A stretch of DNA of 64,000 nucleotides, taken from the NCBI RefSeq assembly GCF_023074075.1, contig NZ_JADPKT010000094.1, positions 62,001 to 126,000 on the forward strand. Direction: 5' to 3'. Made by a program: the position numbers and the translations under genes. A model generated the notes under the pieces. The model searched no databases. It was given only the letters and a program-made list of their open reading frames with translations, and had not been told where the DNA came from. The stretch is from Bradyrhizobium sp. 138. Its GTDB lineage: Bacteria > Pseudomonadota > Alphaproteobacteria > Rhizobiales > Xanthobacteraceae. This document shows, in pieces, positions 45,563-58,483 of the stretch; position 1 is the stretch's first letter, and every line of letters begins with the position of its first letter.

Positions 45563-46333
45563 ATGCAGATTCAGGATAAATCCACCGACAAGCAGCTTTC
45601 GGACGAGCAGAGCCGCGAGATCGCCGAGACCGTTCGCGAGGAGCTCGCCAGACGCCGGATCTCCCGGCAGGCGCTGGCCGAGCAGGCCAAGCTCAGCCTG
45701 TCGACATTGGAGAAAGTCCTCGGCGGCCGCAGGCCGTTTACGCTGGCGACGACGGTCCGGCTGGAGCAGGCGCTGGGCGTCTCCTTGCGCAAGAGCGTCG
45801 TCGTGGTGGCGCCGCAGGCCGCCAACGACGTCGCGCCCGACAGCCTCGGCTCCTATGCACATCGCGCCGTGAGCTGGCTCGAGGACGTCTACATCACGCT
45901 GCGGCCGTCGTTCGGCGACAAGGACGCGATCTTCGCCTATCGCACCGAGATCGTCTGGGAACCGAAAGTCTCTTCGTTGGTCTTCCGCGAGGGCGATCGG
46001 ACCGATGCCGCCTATGAGCACACCGGTGAGGTCGCCGTTCCCCATCAGTCCGGCTTCATCTACCTCGTCATCATCAAGCATGGCCAGCATCGCGTGATCA
46101 CGGTGTCGCGGCCGACGGTCGCCGGCGAGATGTACGGCATCATCTCGACGCTCCGCGCAGGCCCCGGCTCGCAGCTTACGCCGATCGCGGCGCCGATCGC
46201 CTACGTGCCGCTGAAAAATATCCAGAAGCCCTCCTTGGGGCGGGTAGCGCCCGACGATGCCAACCATGCCTTGTATCGGAAGCATCTGCGACGCACGGTA
46301 GAAGAACCGTTCGCGTTGTTTTTGACGCTATAG
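45563..46333 (+). CDS. XRE-type helix-turn-helix regulator next to the sortase operon
   Basis: 256 residues. An N-terminal HTH of the Cro/CI type (about 22-75; RRRISRQALAEQAKLSLSTL and KVLGGRRPFTL) is followed by a larger domain of about 170 residues (YITLRPSFGDKDAIFAYRTEIVW... in sequence) that may bind a ligand and is not recognised. It is divergent from the sortase-target gene across 188 bp, so control of the sortase operon is plausible. GGGCTAGCG before the ATG gives only a weak ribosome-binding site. Confidence 0.82.
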   Translation: MQIQDKSTDKQLSDEQSREIAETVREELARRRISRQALAEQAKLSLSTLEKVLGGRRPFTLATTVRLEQALGVSLRKSVVVVAPQAANDVAPDSLGSYAHRAVSWLEDVYITLRPSFGDKDAIFAYRTEIVWEPKVSSLVFREGDRTDAAYEHTGEVAVPHQSGFIYLVIIKHGQHRVITVSRPTVAGEMYGIISTLRAGPGSQLTPIAAPIAYVPLKNIQKPSLGRVAPDDANHALYRKHLRRTVEEPFALFLTL

Positions 46334-46385
46334 TACGCAAGAAATAGTCCTGCAGCGGCTTGGCATGCGTCTATAAGGACAGACC

Positions 46386-47870
46386 ATGCAGGACGGGTCC
46401 GTGCGATACGGCGGTGGATCTCCGCTGTTCTCCATCATCATCCCGCTCGAATATCATCGCGGGCAATGGGAGCAGTCCTGGCTGGGCTGGACATCGCAGA
46501 CCGCGGACAAGTCGCTCTACGAAATCATCCTAGTCGTGCCGCCCGATTTTAGGGCGCGCGAGGATTTGAAGGCGCTGGCCGGTGACAAGGCGCGCCTCGA
46601 GTTCACCGACTCCGAACACGACATCGGGCTGTGCGCATTCGGCGCGACCAAAGCCCGCGGTAGCCATCTGTTCTTCACGGAGTCGCATTGCTGGCCCGAG
46701 CCCGACGTGATCGAGCTGTGCATCCGCGCCATCGAGACTCACCCCGACTGGGCCGGCTTTTCCTGCCATTCGGTCGCGATCTGCCACAATCGATTGTCCG
46801 TGGCAGAGGCTGCGATGTACCAGGCCGACATCGAATTCGGCATGAAGCAGCATCCCTGGCGAAAAGTGCTCGATCAGTGCTTCGTGACGCGGCGCGACGT
46901 CTACTGGGAATGCGGAGGCTTGCGGGAGGAACTCGGCCATTTCGCCGAATGGGTGCTGGCGGCGGCCTATCACGCGAAAGGCCATGCCATTGGGTATCTG
47001 GAAGAGGCGCGCTTCCATCACTATTACGTCGGCGAGCTCGGCGAACTGAAGACGTTCACGCTCGATTTCGTTCAGGGCGAGATTCGCTATCTCGGCGAGG
47101 CACGCCGCGATCCCGGCAGCGAGCTGCTCGAGGTTCCCGTTGAATGGGTCGAGTGGGCCGGATTCGACGTATCGCTCGCCCGCGCTGCATGGAGTGCGCT
47201 CGTGCATGACAGCTTTGCCGGTCGCGGCTGGAAGCGGCCTGGCGAAAAACTGCGCGCCTTCTGGCGCTGGAGTGTACTGGCGTTGTGCGGCGATCTTGGG
47301 GCGCGCGTCGCCGCGCGCCTGGCGATCATGCAAGCGCATTTTGGTCTGCGCGCACTGATGGTGTTCGGGCCGAGCGAGGCGATAGCGCGATGGATGAGGC
47401 GTTACATCGCCGCGCTGATCCACTTGCAGCGGCTTGAATGCATTCGCCGCATTCGCGGCTGTGCTGGGCCGGCGGCGAGATTTCTCGGAGATCGCGTTCT
47501 CGGACAAACCGGATTCCATGCCCTCGAATCGTCATCGGGGCACGTCTTCCGCTGGAGCGAGCCGCAGGCCGCGGTTCGCATCCAGGGGAGCGCGGGCCGC
47601 AACACCGTTCGTATTCGAAGTCCCGCCTTGCGCGAGCCGCTGCGCGAGATCGGTGCGCATTTCTATCTCGACGGCGTGCGCGTGGATGCCTCTGCAATCG
47701 CAACCGGCCCCGACAGCTACACGATGCGCCTCGACCTGCCGCCCTCAGGCATCGCCATCATGGCATGGTCATGCCCCGTATTCAGGGGCATTGGCGATCC
47801 CCGCCGCCTTGGACTTTCCGTGGCATCCATCGGGTTGAGCCAGGATGTCGAAGCTTCAATTCAGCCCTGA
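46386..47870 (+). CDS. Glycosyltransferase-like (GT-A) protein
   Basis: 494 residues. N-terminal GT-A-like domain (about 12-230): FSIIIPLEYHRGQWEQSW, DIGLCAFGATKARGSHLFF, then TESHCWPEPD in the position of the DxD motif, an E-x-H-x-x-P variant seen in some GT2 groups. A middle helical part (about 250-370) and a C-terminal beta-rich module (about 380-490) with HVFRWSEPQAAVRI follow, recalling the extra domain of the glycosyltransferase at 39544. Function inferred as surface glycan transfer; sugar unknown. Confidence 0.75.
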   Translation: MQDGSVRYGGGSPLFSIIIPLEYHRGQWEQSWLGWTSQTADKSLYEIILVVPPDFRAREDLKALAGDKARLEFTDSEHDIGLCAFGATKARGSHLFFTESHCWPEPDVIELCIRAIETHPDWAGFSCHSVAICHNRLSVAEAAMYQADIEFGMKQHPWRKVLDQCFVTRRDVYWECGGLREELGHFAEWVLAAAYHAKGHAIGYLEEARFHHYYVGELGELKTFTLDFVQGEIRYLGEARRDPGSELLEVPVEWVEWAGFDVSLARAAWSALVHDSFAGRGWKRPGEKLRAFWRWSVLALCGDLGARVAARLAIMQAHFGLRALMVFGPSEAIARWMRRYIAALIHLQRLECIRRIRGCAGPAARFLGDRVLGQTGFHALESSSGHVFRWSEPQAAVRIQGSAGRNTVRIRSPALREPLREIGAHFYLDGVRVDASAIATGPDSYTMRLDLPPSGIAIMAWSCPVFRGIGDPRRLGLSVASIGLSQDVEASIQP

Positions 47871-47921
47871 GCCGTCCTGTCGCGGGCGGCTCTGCATGTG
47901 GGGCAGGGGCACGCGCTCTGA

Positions 47922-49469
47922 TCAGGCGTTGGCGGCTTTCTTGTCGACTTCGACCACCGAGAACTCCTTGCGCAAGGTCGGCTTGTGGATCTTGCCTGTG
48001 GCGTTGCGTGGGAGCGCGTCGACGAAGCGGATCTGGCGCGGGCATTTGAAGCGCGCCAGATTGGCCGCGCAATGCACCAAGACATCGGCCTCGGTCAGCT
48101 TCTGGCCCGGCTTGGACGCGACGATAGCGAGGCCCACTTCGCCCCATTGCGGATCCGGGATGCCGATCACGGCGGCTTCCGAAATGGCCGCGAGCTGGTG
48201 CAGGACGTTCTCGACCTCGGCCGGATAGACGTTCTCGCCGCCGGAGATGTACATGTCCTTCCAGCGATCGACGATGTAGTAGAAGCCCTCCTCATCGACG
48301 CGCGTGGCGTCGCCGGTGTGCAGCCAGCCGTCGGTGAAGGAGGTCTTGTTCGCCTCCGGCCTGTTCCAGTAGCCCGGCGTGATGTTGGGACCCTTGACCC
48401 AGAGTTCGCCAAGTTCGCCGACATTTGCATCGCTGCCGTCGGGCCGCACGACGCGCACCTCGGTGTGCAGCACCGGCTTGCCGGCGGAGCCGGCTTTCCG
48501 CGCCGCATCCTCGCGGTCGAGCACCAGCACGGCCGGCGAGGTCTCGGTCATGCCATAGCCCTGCTGGAGCGCAACGCCGCGCGCCTCCCAGACTTTGAGC
48601 AGCGGCACCGGCATCGGCGCGCCGCCGACACCGCCGACGATCAGCCGGCTGAGATCGGTGGTCGCGAAGGCGGGGTGCTGCGCCATGAACTGGTAGATCG
48701 CGGGCACGCCGAAGAACACGTTGATGCCCTGCGCGGGATTGTTGATCAGGCCGAGCGCGGTGCCGGGATCGAAGGCGCGCATGATCATCACGGTACCGCC
48801 GGCGTGCAGCACGGGATTGGTGTAACAATTCAGCCCGCCGGTGTGGAACAGCGGCAGCACGGTGAGCAGCACCGAGGACGGCCCGATGCAGGTAGGGCCT
48901 CCTAGATTGACGCAATTCCAGAACGTCATGCCATGGGTGATGGTCGCACCCTTGGGATGTCCCGTCGTGCCCGACGTGTACATGATGGTCGAGACATCAT
49001 CGAGCGTGACCTCTTCGGCGCGGTCGAGCGGCTCTGCGGCAGCGATGCCGGCCTCATAGGATCCGCCGGGGCCGAGCAGCAGGCTGGTCCCGATGCCGCA
49101 GAGCTTTGCAACGCTCAGTGCGGTCTCGGCCAGATCAGTGTCATGGATCATCACCTTCGGCGCGCAGTCAGCGGTGATGAACTGTAGCTCGGGAACGGTG
49201 AGGCGGGTGTTCAGCGGCACGAAGATCGCGCCTAACCGCCCGCAAGCGAACTGCACCTCCAGCGTATCGGTCGTGTTCAGCGCCAGCACCGCGACGCGGT
49301 CACCGCGCGAGACCTTGAGCGTGTGACGCAGGAACGAAGCGAGGCGCGAGACGCGGGCATCGAGCTGCGAATAAGTAAAGCGGCGCTCGCTCGCGAGGTC
49401 GATCACCGCGACCTTATCAGGCGTGCGGCGGCCATGATGAACGATCCAGTCGTAGTAACGAACGGCCAA
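47922..49469 (-). CDS. AMP-forming acyl-CoA synthetase
   Basis: 515 residues from TTG 49469, preceded by AGGGAGGA; the open frame to 49652 lacks a matching start signal. ANL-family motifs: TIMYTSGTTGHPKGATITHG, QQGYGMTETSP, GELWVKGPNITPGYW, WLHTGDATR and the C-terminal lysine in PRNATGKIHK. It activates a carboxylic acid to its CoA thioester. It is divergent from two acyl-CoA dehydrogenases and close to a biotin carboxylase, so it may feed a branched or isoprenoid acid into that pathway. Confidence 0.92.
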   Translation of the reverse strand: MAVRYYDWIVHHGRRTPDKVAVIDLASERRFTYSQLDARVSRLASFLRHTLKVSRGDRVAVLALNTTDTLEVQFACGRLGAIFVPLNTRLTVPELQFITADCAPKVMIHDTDLAETALSVAKLCGIGTSLLLGPGGSYEAGIAAAEPLDRAEEVTLDDVSTIMYTSGTTGHPKGATITHGMTFWNCVNLGGPTCIGPSSVLLTVLPLFHTGGLNCYTNPVLHAGGTVMIMRAFDPGTALGLINNPAQGINVFFGVPAIYQFMAQHPAFATTDLSRLIVGGVGGAPMPVPLLKVWEARGVALQQGYGMTETSPAVLVLDREDAARKAGSAGKPVLHTEVRVVRPDGSDANVGELGELWVKGPNITPGYWNRPEANKTSFTDGWLHTGDATRVDEEGFYYIVDRWKDMYISGGENVYPAEVENVLHQLAAISEAAVIGIPDPQWGEVGLAIVASKPGQKLTEADVLVHCAANLARFKCPRQIRFVDALPRNATGKIHKPTLRKEFSVVEVDKKAANA

Positions 49470-49710
49470 AAAATCCTCCCTCGGCGGTCGTGTGCCCCTG
49501 CACCATGCCCGGCGTGGTCCTGGGGCCACCCGAAGCCTGCGCAGCAGCGTCTTTTTTTCTTGGAGTTGGCGCGCGAGGGGGCAAAATCGTCTTGCGTTGA
49601 GTTGCTGGCCATGGGCCTGCGACTGCCGTTCCCGGTCAGCCACTCCACGCAAGTAACCGCCGGTGTTCCGGCGATGGTGGGTCGAGCCGAATCCGTCAGC
49701 GAGGCGAAAG

Positions 49711-50847
49711 ATGAAGAGCCCGTTCTATACCGCCGAGCATGACGCCTTCCGCGACGTGATGAGACGCTTCGTCGAGAAGGAGATCACACCGTTCGCCCAT
49801 CAGTGGGACGAGGCCGGCGAATTCCCGCGCGAACTCTATCGCAAGGCGGCCGAGATCGGGCTGTTGGGGCTGGGATTCCCCGAGGAATATGGCGGCATCG
49901 CCGCCGACCAGTTCATGAAGATCGTGGCCAGCCAGGAGCTGGCGCAGGCCGGCGCCGGCGGTATCAGCGCCAGCCTGATGAGCCACACCATCGGCTCGCC
50001 GCCGATCGCGCGCGCGGCCCGGCCTGAGGTGAGGGCACGCGTGCTGCCGCAAGTGCTCGCAGGCGAGAAAATCTCAGCGCTCGCGATCACGGAGCCGGGC
50101 GGCGGCTCCGATGTCGCGAACCTCAGGACGAGGGCGCGGCGCGACGGCGATCACTACGTCGTGAGTGGTGAGAAGACCTTCATCACCTCAGGCATGCGTG
50201 CCGATTATCTGACCGTTGCGGTGCGCACGGGCGGCGAAGGTGCCGGCGGCGTCAGCCTGCTCCTGATCGAAGGCGACATACCCGGCCTGTCGCGCACCAA
50301 GCTGAAGAAGATGGGCTGGTGGGCCTCCGACACCGCGACGCTGCATTTCGACGAATGCCGCGTCCCGGCAGAAAATCTGATCGGCGAGGAGGGGCAGGGC
50401 TTCAAGATCATCATGCAGAACTTCAACAGCGAGCGTATGGGCATGGCGGCGAGCTGCACCGCCTTCGCAAGGGTCTGCCTCGACGAGGCGATCGCCTATG
50501 CCAGGGAGCGCAGGACGTTCGGCAAGCCGCTTGCCCAGCACCAGGTCATCAGGCACAAGATCGTCGACATGGCGCAGAAGGTCGCGGCCTCGCAAGCGAT
50601 GCTGGAGATGCTGGCCTGGCGGCTGGAGCAGGGCGAGAGCCTGGTCGCCGAAATCTGCATGATGAAGAACCAGGCGACGCAGACCATGGCGTTCTGTGCC
50701 TCGGAAGCCGTGCAGATTTTTGGCGGCGCCGGCTTCATGCGCGGCATCAAGGCCGAACGCATCTACCGCGAGGTCAAGGTCAACGCCATCGGCGGCGGCA
50801 CCGAGGAGATCATGAAGGATCTGGCAAGCCGGCAGATGGGGCTGTGA
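49711..50847 (+). CDS. Acyl-CoA dehydrogenase
   Basis: 378 residues from ATG 49711 with GAGGCGAAAG upstream. Hallmarks: GLLGLGFPEEYGG, ITEPGGGSDVANLRT (FAD/acyl-CoA binding), GEKTFITSGMRADYLTVAV, QVIRHKIVDMA, and ERIYREVKVNAIGGGTEEIM, whose Glu in GGGTEEI is in the region of the catalytic base. First gene of a plus-strand run followed 12 bp later by a second acyl-CoA dehydrogenase. Substrate class inferred from context only. Confidence 0.92.
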   Translation: MKSPFYTAEHDAFRDVMRRFVEKEITPFAHQWDEAGEFPRELYRKAAEIGLLGLGFPEEYGGIAADQFMKIVASQELAQAGAGGISASLMSHTIGSPPIARAARPEVRARVLPQVLAGEKISALAITEPGGGSDVANLRTRARRDGDHYVVSGEKTFITSGMRADYLTVAVRTGGEGAGGVSLLLIEGDIPGLSRTKLKKMGWWASDTATLHFDECRVPAENLIGEEGQGFKIIMQNFNSERMGMAASCTAFARVCLDEAIAYARERRTFGKPLAQHQVIRHKIVDMAQKVAASQAMLEMLAWRLEQGESLVAEICMMKNQATQTMAFCASEAVQIFGGAGFMRGIKAERIYREVKVNAIGGGTEEIMKDLASRQMGL

Positions 50848-50859
50848 CGAGAGGAAGAA

Positions 50860-52022
<1,163 letters not shown>

Positions 52023-52023
<1 letters not shown>

Positions 52024-52679
52024 TGATCACGCTCTATCACTGCGACGCCGCGCGCTCGTTCCGCCCGCTCTGGATGCTGGAGGAGATGGGGCTGCCTTAT
52101 GAGTTGAAGATGCTGCCGTTCCCGCCGCGGGTCTTCGCCAAGGAATATCTCGCGCTCAATCCGCTCGGCACGATTCCCTTCATGGTCGACGGCGAGACCA
52201 AGATGACCGAGTCCTCCGGCATCTGCTACTATCTCGGCATCAAGCATGGACCGACGCCGCTGATGGTGGGGCCGGAAGATCCCGCCTATGGGGCCTTCCT
52301 GAACTGGATGTATTTCAGCGACGCCACGTTAACCTTTCCGCAGACGCTGGTGCTCCGCTACAGCCAGCTCGAGCCGGAGGAGCGCCGCAACCCGCAGGTC
52401 GCCAGCGACTATGCGAAGTGGTTTCTGGGGCGCCTGCGCGCCGTCGAGGCAGCCACCGCCAATGCCGAAACCTTGTGCGCGGGCCGCTTCACTGCCGCTG
52501 ACATTGTCATCGGTTATGCGCTTCGCCTTGCCGACAATATCGGCCTTGCCAAGGACTTTGGGCCAAATGTCGCGGCCTATTGGGCGCGACTCCAGCAGCG
52601 CGAGGGCTTCAAACGCGCGGTTGCTGCGGAGCAAAAGGCCGGCGTCGAGCAGAATGTTGCGCCAAGGGTGAGGGCGTAG
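52023..52679 (+). CDS. Glutathione S-transferase-like protein
   Basis: 218 residues: thioredoxin-fold N-terminus (ITLYHCDAARSFRPLWMLEE, then NPLGTIPFMVDGETKMTESSGICYYL, split at the cis-Pro and Glu-Ser glutathione site) and an all-helical C-terminal domain with TAADIVIGYAL. The start ATG overlaps the stop of the acyl-CoA dehydrogenase, so it belongs to the same transcript. Bacterial GSTs of this kind may detoxify electrophiles or act as isomerases; a specific role here is not evident. Confidence 0.9.
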
Positions 52680-52688
52680 GTTACAAGG

Positions 52689-52792
52689 CGTCATTCCGGG
52701 GTGATGCGCAGCCATCGAACTCTGGGGCGCAATTGCGCACCTGAGAATTTCGAGGTTCCGGGTTCGGTCCGAGGGACCGCCCCGGAACGACG
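52689..52792. repeat. Palindromic intergenic repeat, family G
   Basis: About 104 bp bounded by CGTCATTCCGGGG and CCCCGGAACGACG, with internal GGGCGCAATTGCGCAC and GGTTCGGTCCGAGGGACCG stems. It separates the GST gene from the AraC regulator gene. Confidence 0.75.
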
Positions 52793-52894
52793 CGCTGTGT
52801 CTTTGACAGCGCTATCCTACCGTGACAGCGCCCAAATTTCCGCTAAGGTGACCTCCGTCCGCAGCGGCCAGAGAGCCGCGCGAGGAGGATCCCA

Positions 52895-53695
52895 ATGGAA
52901 GATAAAGGTCGCGAATCCGACCATCTGATGCTGATCACGCCGGAGCGGGTATTCTATGCCGGCCTGCTCGGCCGTCCTCGCAAGCGGACCCCCGGCTGCT
53001 GCCATGTCTATGTTGCGGTGAAGGGCAATCTGCACCTGACCATCGACGACGCTCTCGCCACCGGCGAGCTGTTCGTCACCCTGCCGAACCAGCGGCATTC
53101 CATTGCAAGCGACTATCGCACCGCCGTCAGCGTGACGCTCGAGCCCGAGAGCATGCCGGATGGCGTCATCGAGGCCCTCGCCGAGCGGTTGACCGGACCC
53201 GATCGGGCCGCCTATGCCCGCAAGATCCTGGCCGCCTATGCGCTGCTGCGTCAGCGCCGCTATGGCGACATCACCACCGCCGAGTTCGACGAGATGTGCT
53301 TTGGCGAGGCGCTTCCGCGCCGCGTGCTCGATCCGCGTGTGACTCGCGCCGTCGCCCGCATCGAGCGTTTCTCCGGTGAGCCGGTGACGGCCGATACCTG
53401 CGCGGCGGAAGCAGGGCTCTCGGCTTCGCGCTTCCTGCATCTGTTCAAGGAAGAGACCGGCATCTCCTTCCGCTCCTTCCGCGCCTGGAAGCGTGCGCGT
53501 CATTTGCTGCACTTCGCCAACCAGGACCTCAACCTCGCCCATCTCGCGCAGGACATCGGCTATCCCGATTCCACGCATTTCAGCCACTCGATCCGCCGCT
53601 TCTACGGCTTGAAACCGCGCGCGATCTTCGTCGGCTCGCGCGACCTTGCGATCTACCGCAGCACCGAGACGGTGCGGCTGGCGGAAGCTAGCTAA
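52895..53695 (+). CDS. AraC-family transcriptional regulator
   Basis: 266 residues. The N-terminal part (about 10-140) looks like a small cupin-type effector domain (YVAVKGNLHLTIDDAL, LFVTLPNQRH). The C-terminal AraC/XylS domain (about 155-255) has two helix-turn-helix units, TADTCAAEAGLSASRFLHLF and LAHLAQDIGYPDSTHFSHSI, and ends FYGLKPRAIF. It sits between the acyl-CoA dehydrogenase genes and the cleavage enzyme and carboxylase genes, and probably controls them. Confidence 0.92.
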   Translation: MEDKGRESDHLMLITPERVFYAGLLGRPRKRTPGCCHVYVAVKGNLHLTIDDALATGELFVTLPNQRHSIASDYRTAVSVTLEPESMPDGVIEALAERLTGPDRAAYARKILAAYALLRQRRYGDITTAEFDEMCFGEALPRRVLDPRVTRAVARIERFSGEPVTADTCAAEAGLSASRFLHLFKEETGISFRSFRAWKRARHLLHFANQDLNLAHLAQDIGYPDSTHFSHSIRRFYGLKPRAIFVGSRDLAIYRSTETVRLAEAS

Positions 53696-53704
53696 CACCG
53701 CTCT

Positions 53705-53796
53705 CGTAGGGTGGGCAAAGGCGCTCTTGCGCCGTGCCCACCACCTCTCGGCAACCGGCAAAGATGTTGGGCACGCTTCGCTTTGCCCACCCTACG
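53705..53796. repeat. Palindromic intergenic repeat, family A, copy 3
   Basis: 92 bp with perfect outer arms CGTAGGGTGGGCAAAG and CTTTGCCCACCCTACG. This is the only one of the four copies not in a convergent gap: it lies between two plus-strand genes (AraC regulator and the cleavage enzyme). Confidence 0.93.
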
Positions 53797-53895
53797 AAAG
53801 CTTGCTCTTTTCCAGCTTCTCCGCGCAAGAAGCCGTGTGCCACCCCATCACATGATCGCAAGCGTTGAATTCTCAACGTGCGAGACATTAGTGGC

Positions 53896-54762
53896 ATGAG
53901 CGACAAGGCCGTCATCACCTGCGCGCTGAACGGCGTGCTCACCGACCCGAAGCAGCACAACGTGCCCGTGACGCCCGAACAGATGGCGCGCGAGGCCAAG
54001 GCTGCGTTCGATGCCGGTGCGTCCATCATGCACATCCATCTGCGCCAGCAGGCGCCGAACAAGGGGCATCTGCCGTCCTGGGAGGTCGCTGTCAGCAAGG
54101 AGATCCAGCAGGCGATCCGTGAAGCCTGCCCGGGCGTGATCATCAATCATACGTCAGGCGTCTCTGGCCCGAACTACTCAGGTGCGCTCGATTGCATCCG
54201 CGAGACCAAGCCCGAGATCGCAGCCTGCAATGCAGGCTCGCTGAATTACCTGAAGGTCAAGGCCGACAACACCTGGGCCTGGCCGCCGATGATGTTCGAT
54301 AACGCGGTCGAGAAGGTGAAGGACTATCTCGACGTCATGAACGAGGTCGGCACCATCCCCGAGTTCGAGTGCTTCGACGTCGGCATCGTTCGCTGCGTCG
54401 GCATGTACACCCAGGTCGGCATGTACAAGGGACCGCTCGAATATAACTTCGTGATGGGCGTCGCTTCGGGAATGCCGTCGGATCCGGAGTTGCTCCCGAT
54501 CTTGATCAAGCTGAAGCGCCCCGAGGCGCATTTCCAGGTCACGGCCATCGGCCGCGAGGAGATCTGGCCGCTGCACCAGCGCTGCGCCGAGCTCGGTGGC
54601 CATTTGCGCACCGGCCTCGAGGACGCCTTCTATCTCGCCGATGGCAAGAAGGTGACGTCGAATGGCCAGCTGATCGAGGCCATCGCCGCCTGCGCAAGGC
54701 GTGCGGGCCGCGAGATTGCAAGCCCAGCCGAGGCGCGGAAGATCTTTGGGACGAATAGGTAA
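53896..54762 (+). CDS. Beta-keto acid cleavage enzyme (BKACE family)
   Basis: 288 residues from ATG 53896; a GTG at 53878 is also in frame. TIM-barrel family formerly DUF849, typified by 3-keto-5-aminohexanoate cleavage enzyme. Zinc ligands are His46 and His48 (HIHLR) and probably Glu242 (TGLEDAF). The family reacts a free beta-keto acid with acetyl-CoA to give acetoacetate and the acyl-CoA shortened by two carbons. Substrates differ among subfamilies. Its place before a geranyl-CoA-carboxylase-like pair suggests a terpenoid-derived beta-keto acid. Confidence 0.9.
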   Translation: MSDKAVITCALNGVLTDPKQHNVPVTPEQMAREAKAAFDAGASIMHIHLRQQAPNKGHLPSWEVAVSKEIQQAIREACPGVIINHTSGVSGPNYSGALDCIRETKPEIAACNAGSLNYLKVKADNTWAWPPMMFDNAVEKVKDYLDVMNEVGTIPEFECFDVGIVRCVGMYTQVGMYKGPLEYNFVMGVASGMPSDPELLPILIKLKRPEAHFQVTAIGREEIWPLHQRCAELGGHLRTGLEDAFYLADGKKVTSNGQLIEAIAACARRAGREIASPAEARKIFGTNR

Positions 54763-54776
54763 AGTATCGCCTCACC

Positions 54777-54862
54777 CGTCATTGCGAGCGTAGCGAAGCA
54801 ATCCAGAATCTTTCCGCTGAGGCAGTCTGGATTGCTTCGTCGCTTCACCCCTCGCAATGACG
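54777..54862. repeat. Palindromic intergenic repeat, family B, copy 2
   Basis: 86 bp bounded by CGTCATTGCGAGCG and the degenerate CCTCGCAATGACG, with the inner GAAGCAATCCAGA/TCTGGATTGCTTC stem. It lies between the BKACE and carboxylase beta genes. Confidence 0.9.
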
Positions 54863-54876
54863 AGCAGGATCAAGTC

Positions 54877-56489
54877 ATGTCCATTCTCGAAAACACAATC
54901 TCCCCCGGCAGCGCCGCCTATCACGCCAACCGCGACGGCATGCTGGGCCTCATCGACCGCATGCGCACGCTGGAAGAGCGCACACGGGCGGCGTCGGCCG
55001 CGGCAAAAGACCGCTTCCACAAGCGCGGCCAGTTGCTGCCGCGCGAGCGCGTCGCGCTGGTGCTCGATCCCGGCGCTCCCTTCATCGAGCTGTCGACGCT
55101 CGCCGGTTACATGTTCGACGTACCGGACGCGGCCAAGAGCGTGCCCGGCGGCGGTGTCATCGCCGGCATCGGCTTCGTCTCGGGCATCCGCTGCATGGTC
55201 AGCGCCAGCGATTCCGGCATCGATGCGGGTGCGCTGCAGCCTTACGGCCTCGACAAGACTTTGCGTGTGCAGGAGCTCGCGCTGGAAAACAAGCTGCCTT
55301 ATGTCCAGCTCGTCGAAAGCGCCGGCGCCAATCTCCTGCGCTACCGCGTCGAGGATTTTGTCCGCGGCGGCAACATCTTCCGCAACCTCGCCCGGCTCTC
55401 GGCATCAGGCTTGCCCGTCGTCACAGTCACGCATGGCTCTTCGACTGCCGGTGGCGCCTATCAGACTGGTCTCTCCGATTACATCGTCATGGTCCGCGGC
55501 CGTACCCGCGCCTTCCTCGCGGGGCCGCCGCTGCTGAGAGCCGCGACCGGCGAGATCGCGACTGAGGAGGAGCTCGGCGGTGCCGAGATGCATACGCAAG
55601 TCTCCGGCCTTGGTGATTATCTCGCCGAGGACGACCGCGACGCACTGCGCATCGCGCGCGAAATCATGGCGGCGATGGAATGGGGACGGCCGGGCCGGGC
55701 GACACTGGAATTCAAGCCGCCGCGCTACGACCAGGACGAGTTGCTCGGGATCATGCCGATGGACCACAAGCGTCCCGTGGACATGAAACAGGTGATCGCG
55801 CGCATCGTCGACGATTCCGACTTCACCGAGATGGCCCCGAATTACGGCCCGGCCACGGTCTGCGGTCATGCCCGCATCGAGGGCCAGGCGATCGGCATCA
55901 TCACCAACAACGGCCCGCTCGATCCCGCCGGTGCCAACAAGGCGACGCATTTCATCCAGGCCTGCTGCCAGACCCGCACGCCGCTGCTCTATCTCAACAA
56001 CACCACAGGCTACATGGTCGGCAAGGCTTATGAGGAAGCCGGCATGATCAAGCACGGCTCCAAGATGATCCAGGCGGTGACGTCGGCGACCGTGCCGCAG
56101 ATCACCATCTATTGCGGCGCTTCCTTCGGCGCCGGCAATTACGGCATGTGCGGCCGCGGCTTTCATCCGCGCTTCTGCTTCTCCTGGCCCAACGCCAAAA
56201 CCGCGGTCATGGGCGGCGAGCAGGCGGCCGAGACCATGGCGATCGTGACCGAAGCTGCTGCCGCGCGCCGTGGCAAGCCGATCGAGAAGGACAAGCTGGA
56301 CGCCATGAAGGCGCAAATTGTCGGCGTGTTCGACGGCCAGATGGACGTGTTCTCGACCAGTGCGCGCGTGCTCGACGACGGCGTGATCGATCCGCGCGAC
56401 ACCCGCGCGGTGCTGTCCGAAGTGCTTGCGATCTGCCGTGAGGGCGATGCGCGCACGCCCCAGCGCATGCAGTTTTCGGTGGCCCGCCC

Positions 56490-56493
<4 letters not shown>
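54877..56493 (+). CDS. Acyl-CoA carboxylase beta subunit, geranyl-CoA carboxylase-like
   Basis: 538 residues from ATG 54877; upstream in-frame codons come from a repeat. Carboxyltransferase halves: N-domain with HKRGQLLPRERVALVLDPG, ESAGANLLRYR, THGSSTAGGAYQTGLSDYI, FLAGPPLLRAATGEIAT and ELGGAEMH; C-domain with NNTTGYMVGKAYEEAG, GASFGAGNYGMCGRG and MGGEQAAETMA. The HGSSTAGGAY...GLSDY pattern fits AtuC (geranyl-CoA) better than methylcrotonyl-CoA carboxylase, from memory. It carboxylates the gamma-methyl carbon of a beta-methyl-enoyl-CoA. Overlaps the next gene by 4 bp (ATGA). Confidence 0.87.
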
Positions 56494-58466
<1,973 letters not shown>

Positions 58467-58483
58467 CGCGGTATTGTTGGTAT

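Noticed and set aside
52701..52928. 75-codon plus-strand frame before the AraC gene
   Set aside because: It is encoded mostly by the family G repeat and overlaps the AraC start; no protein features.
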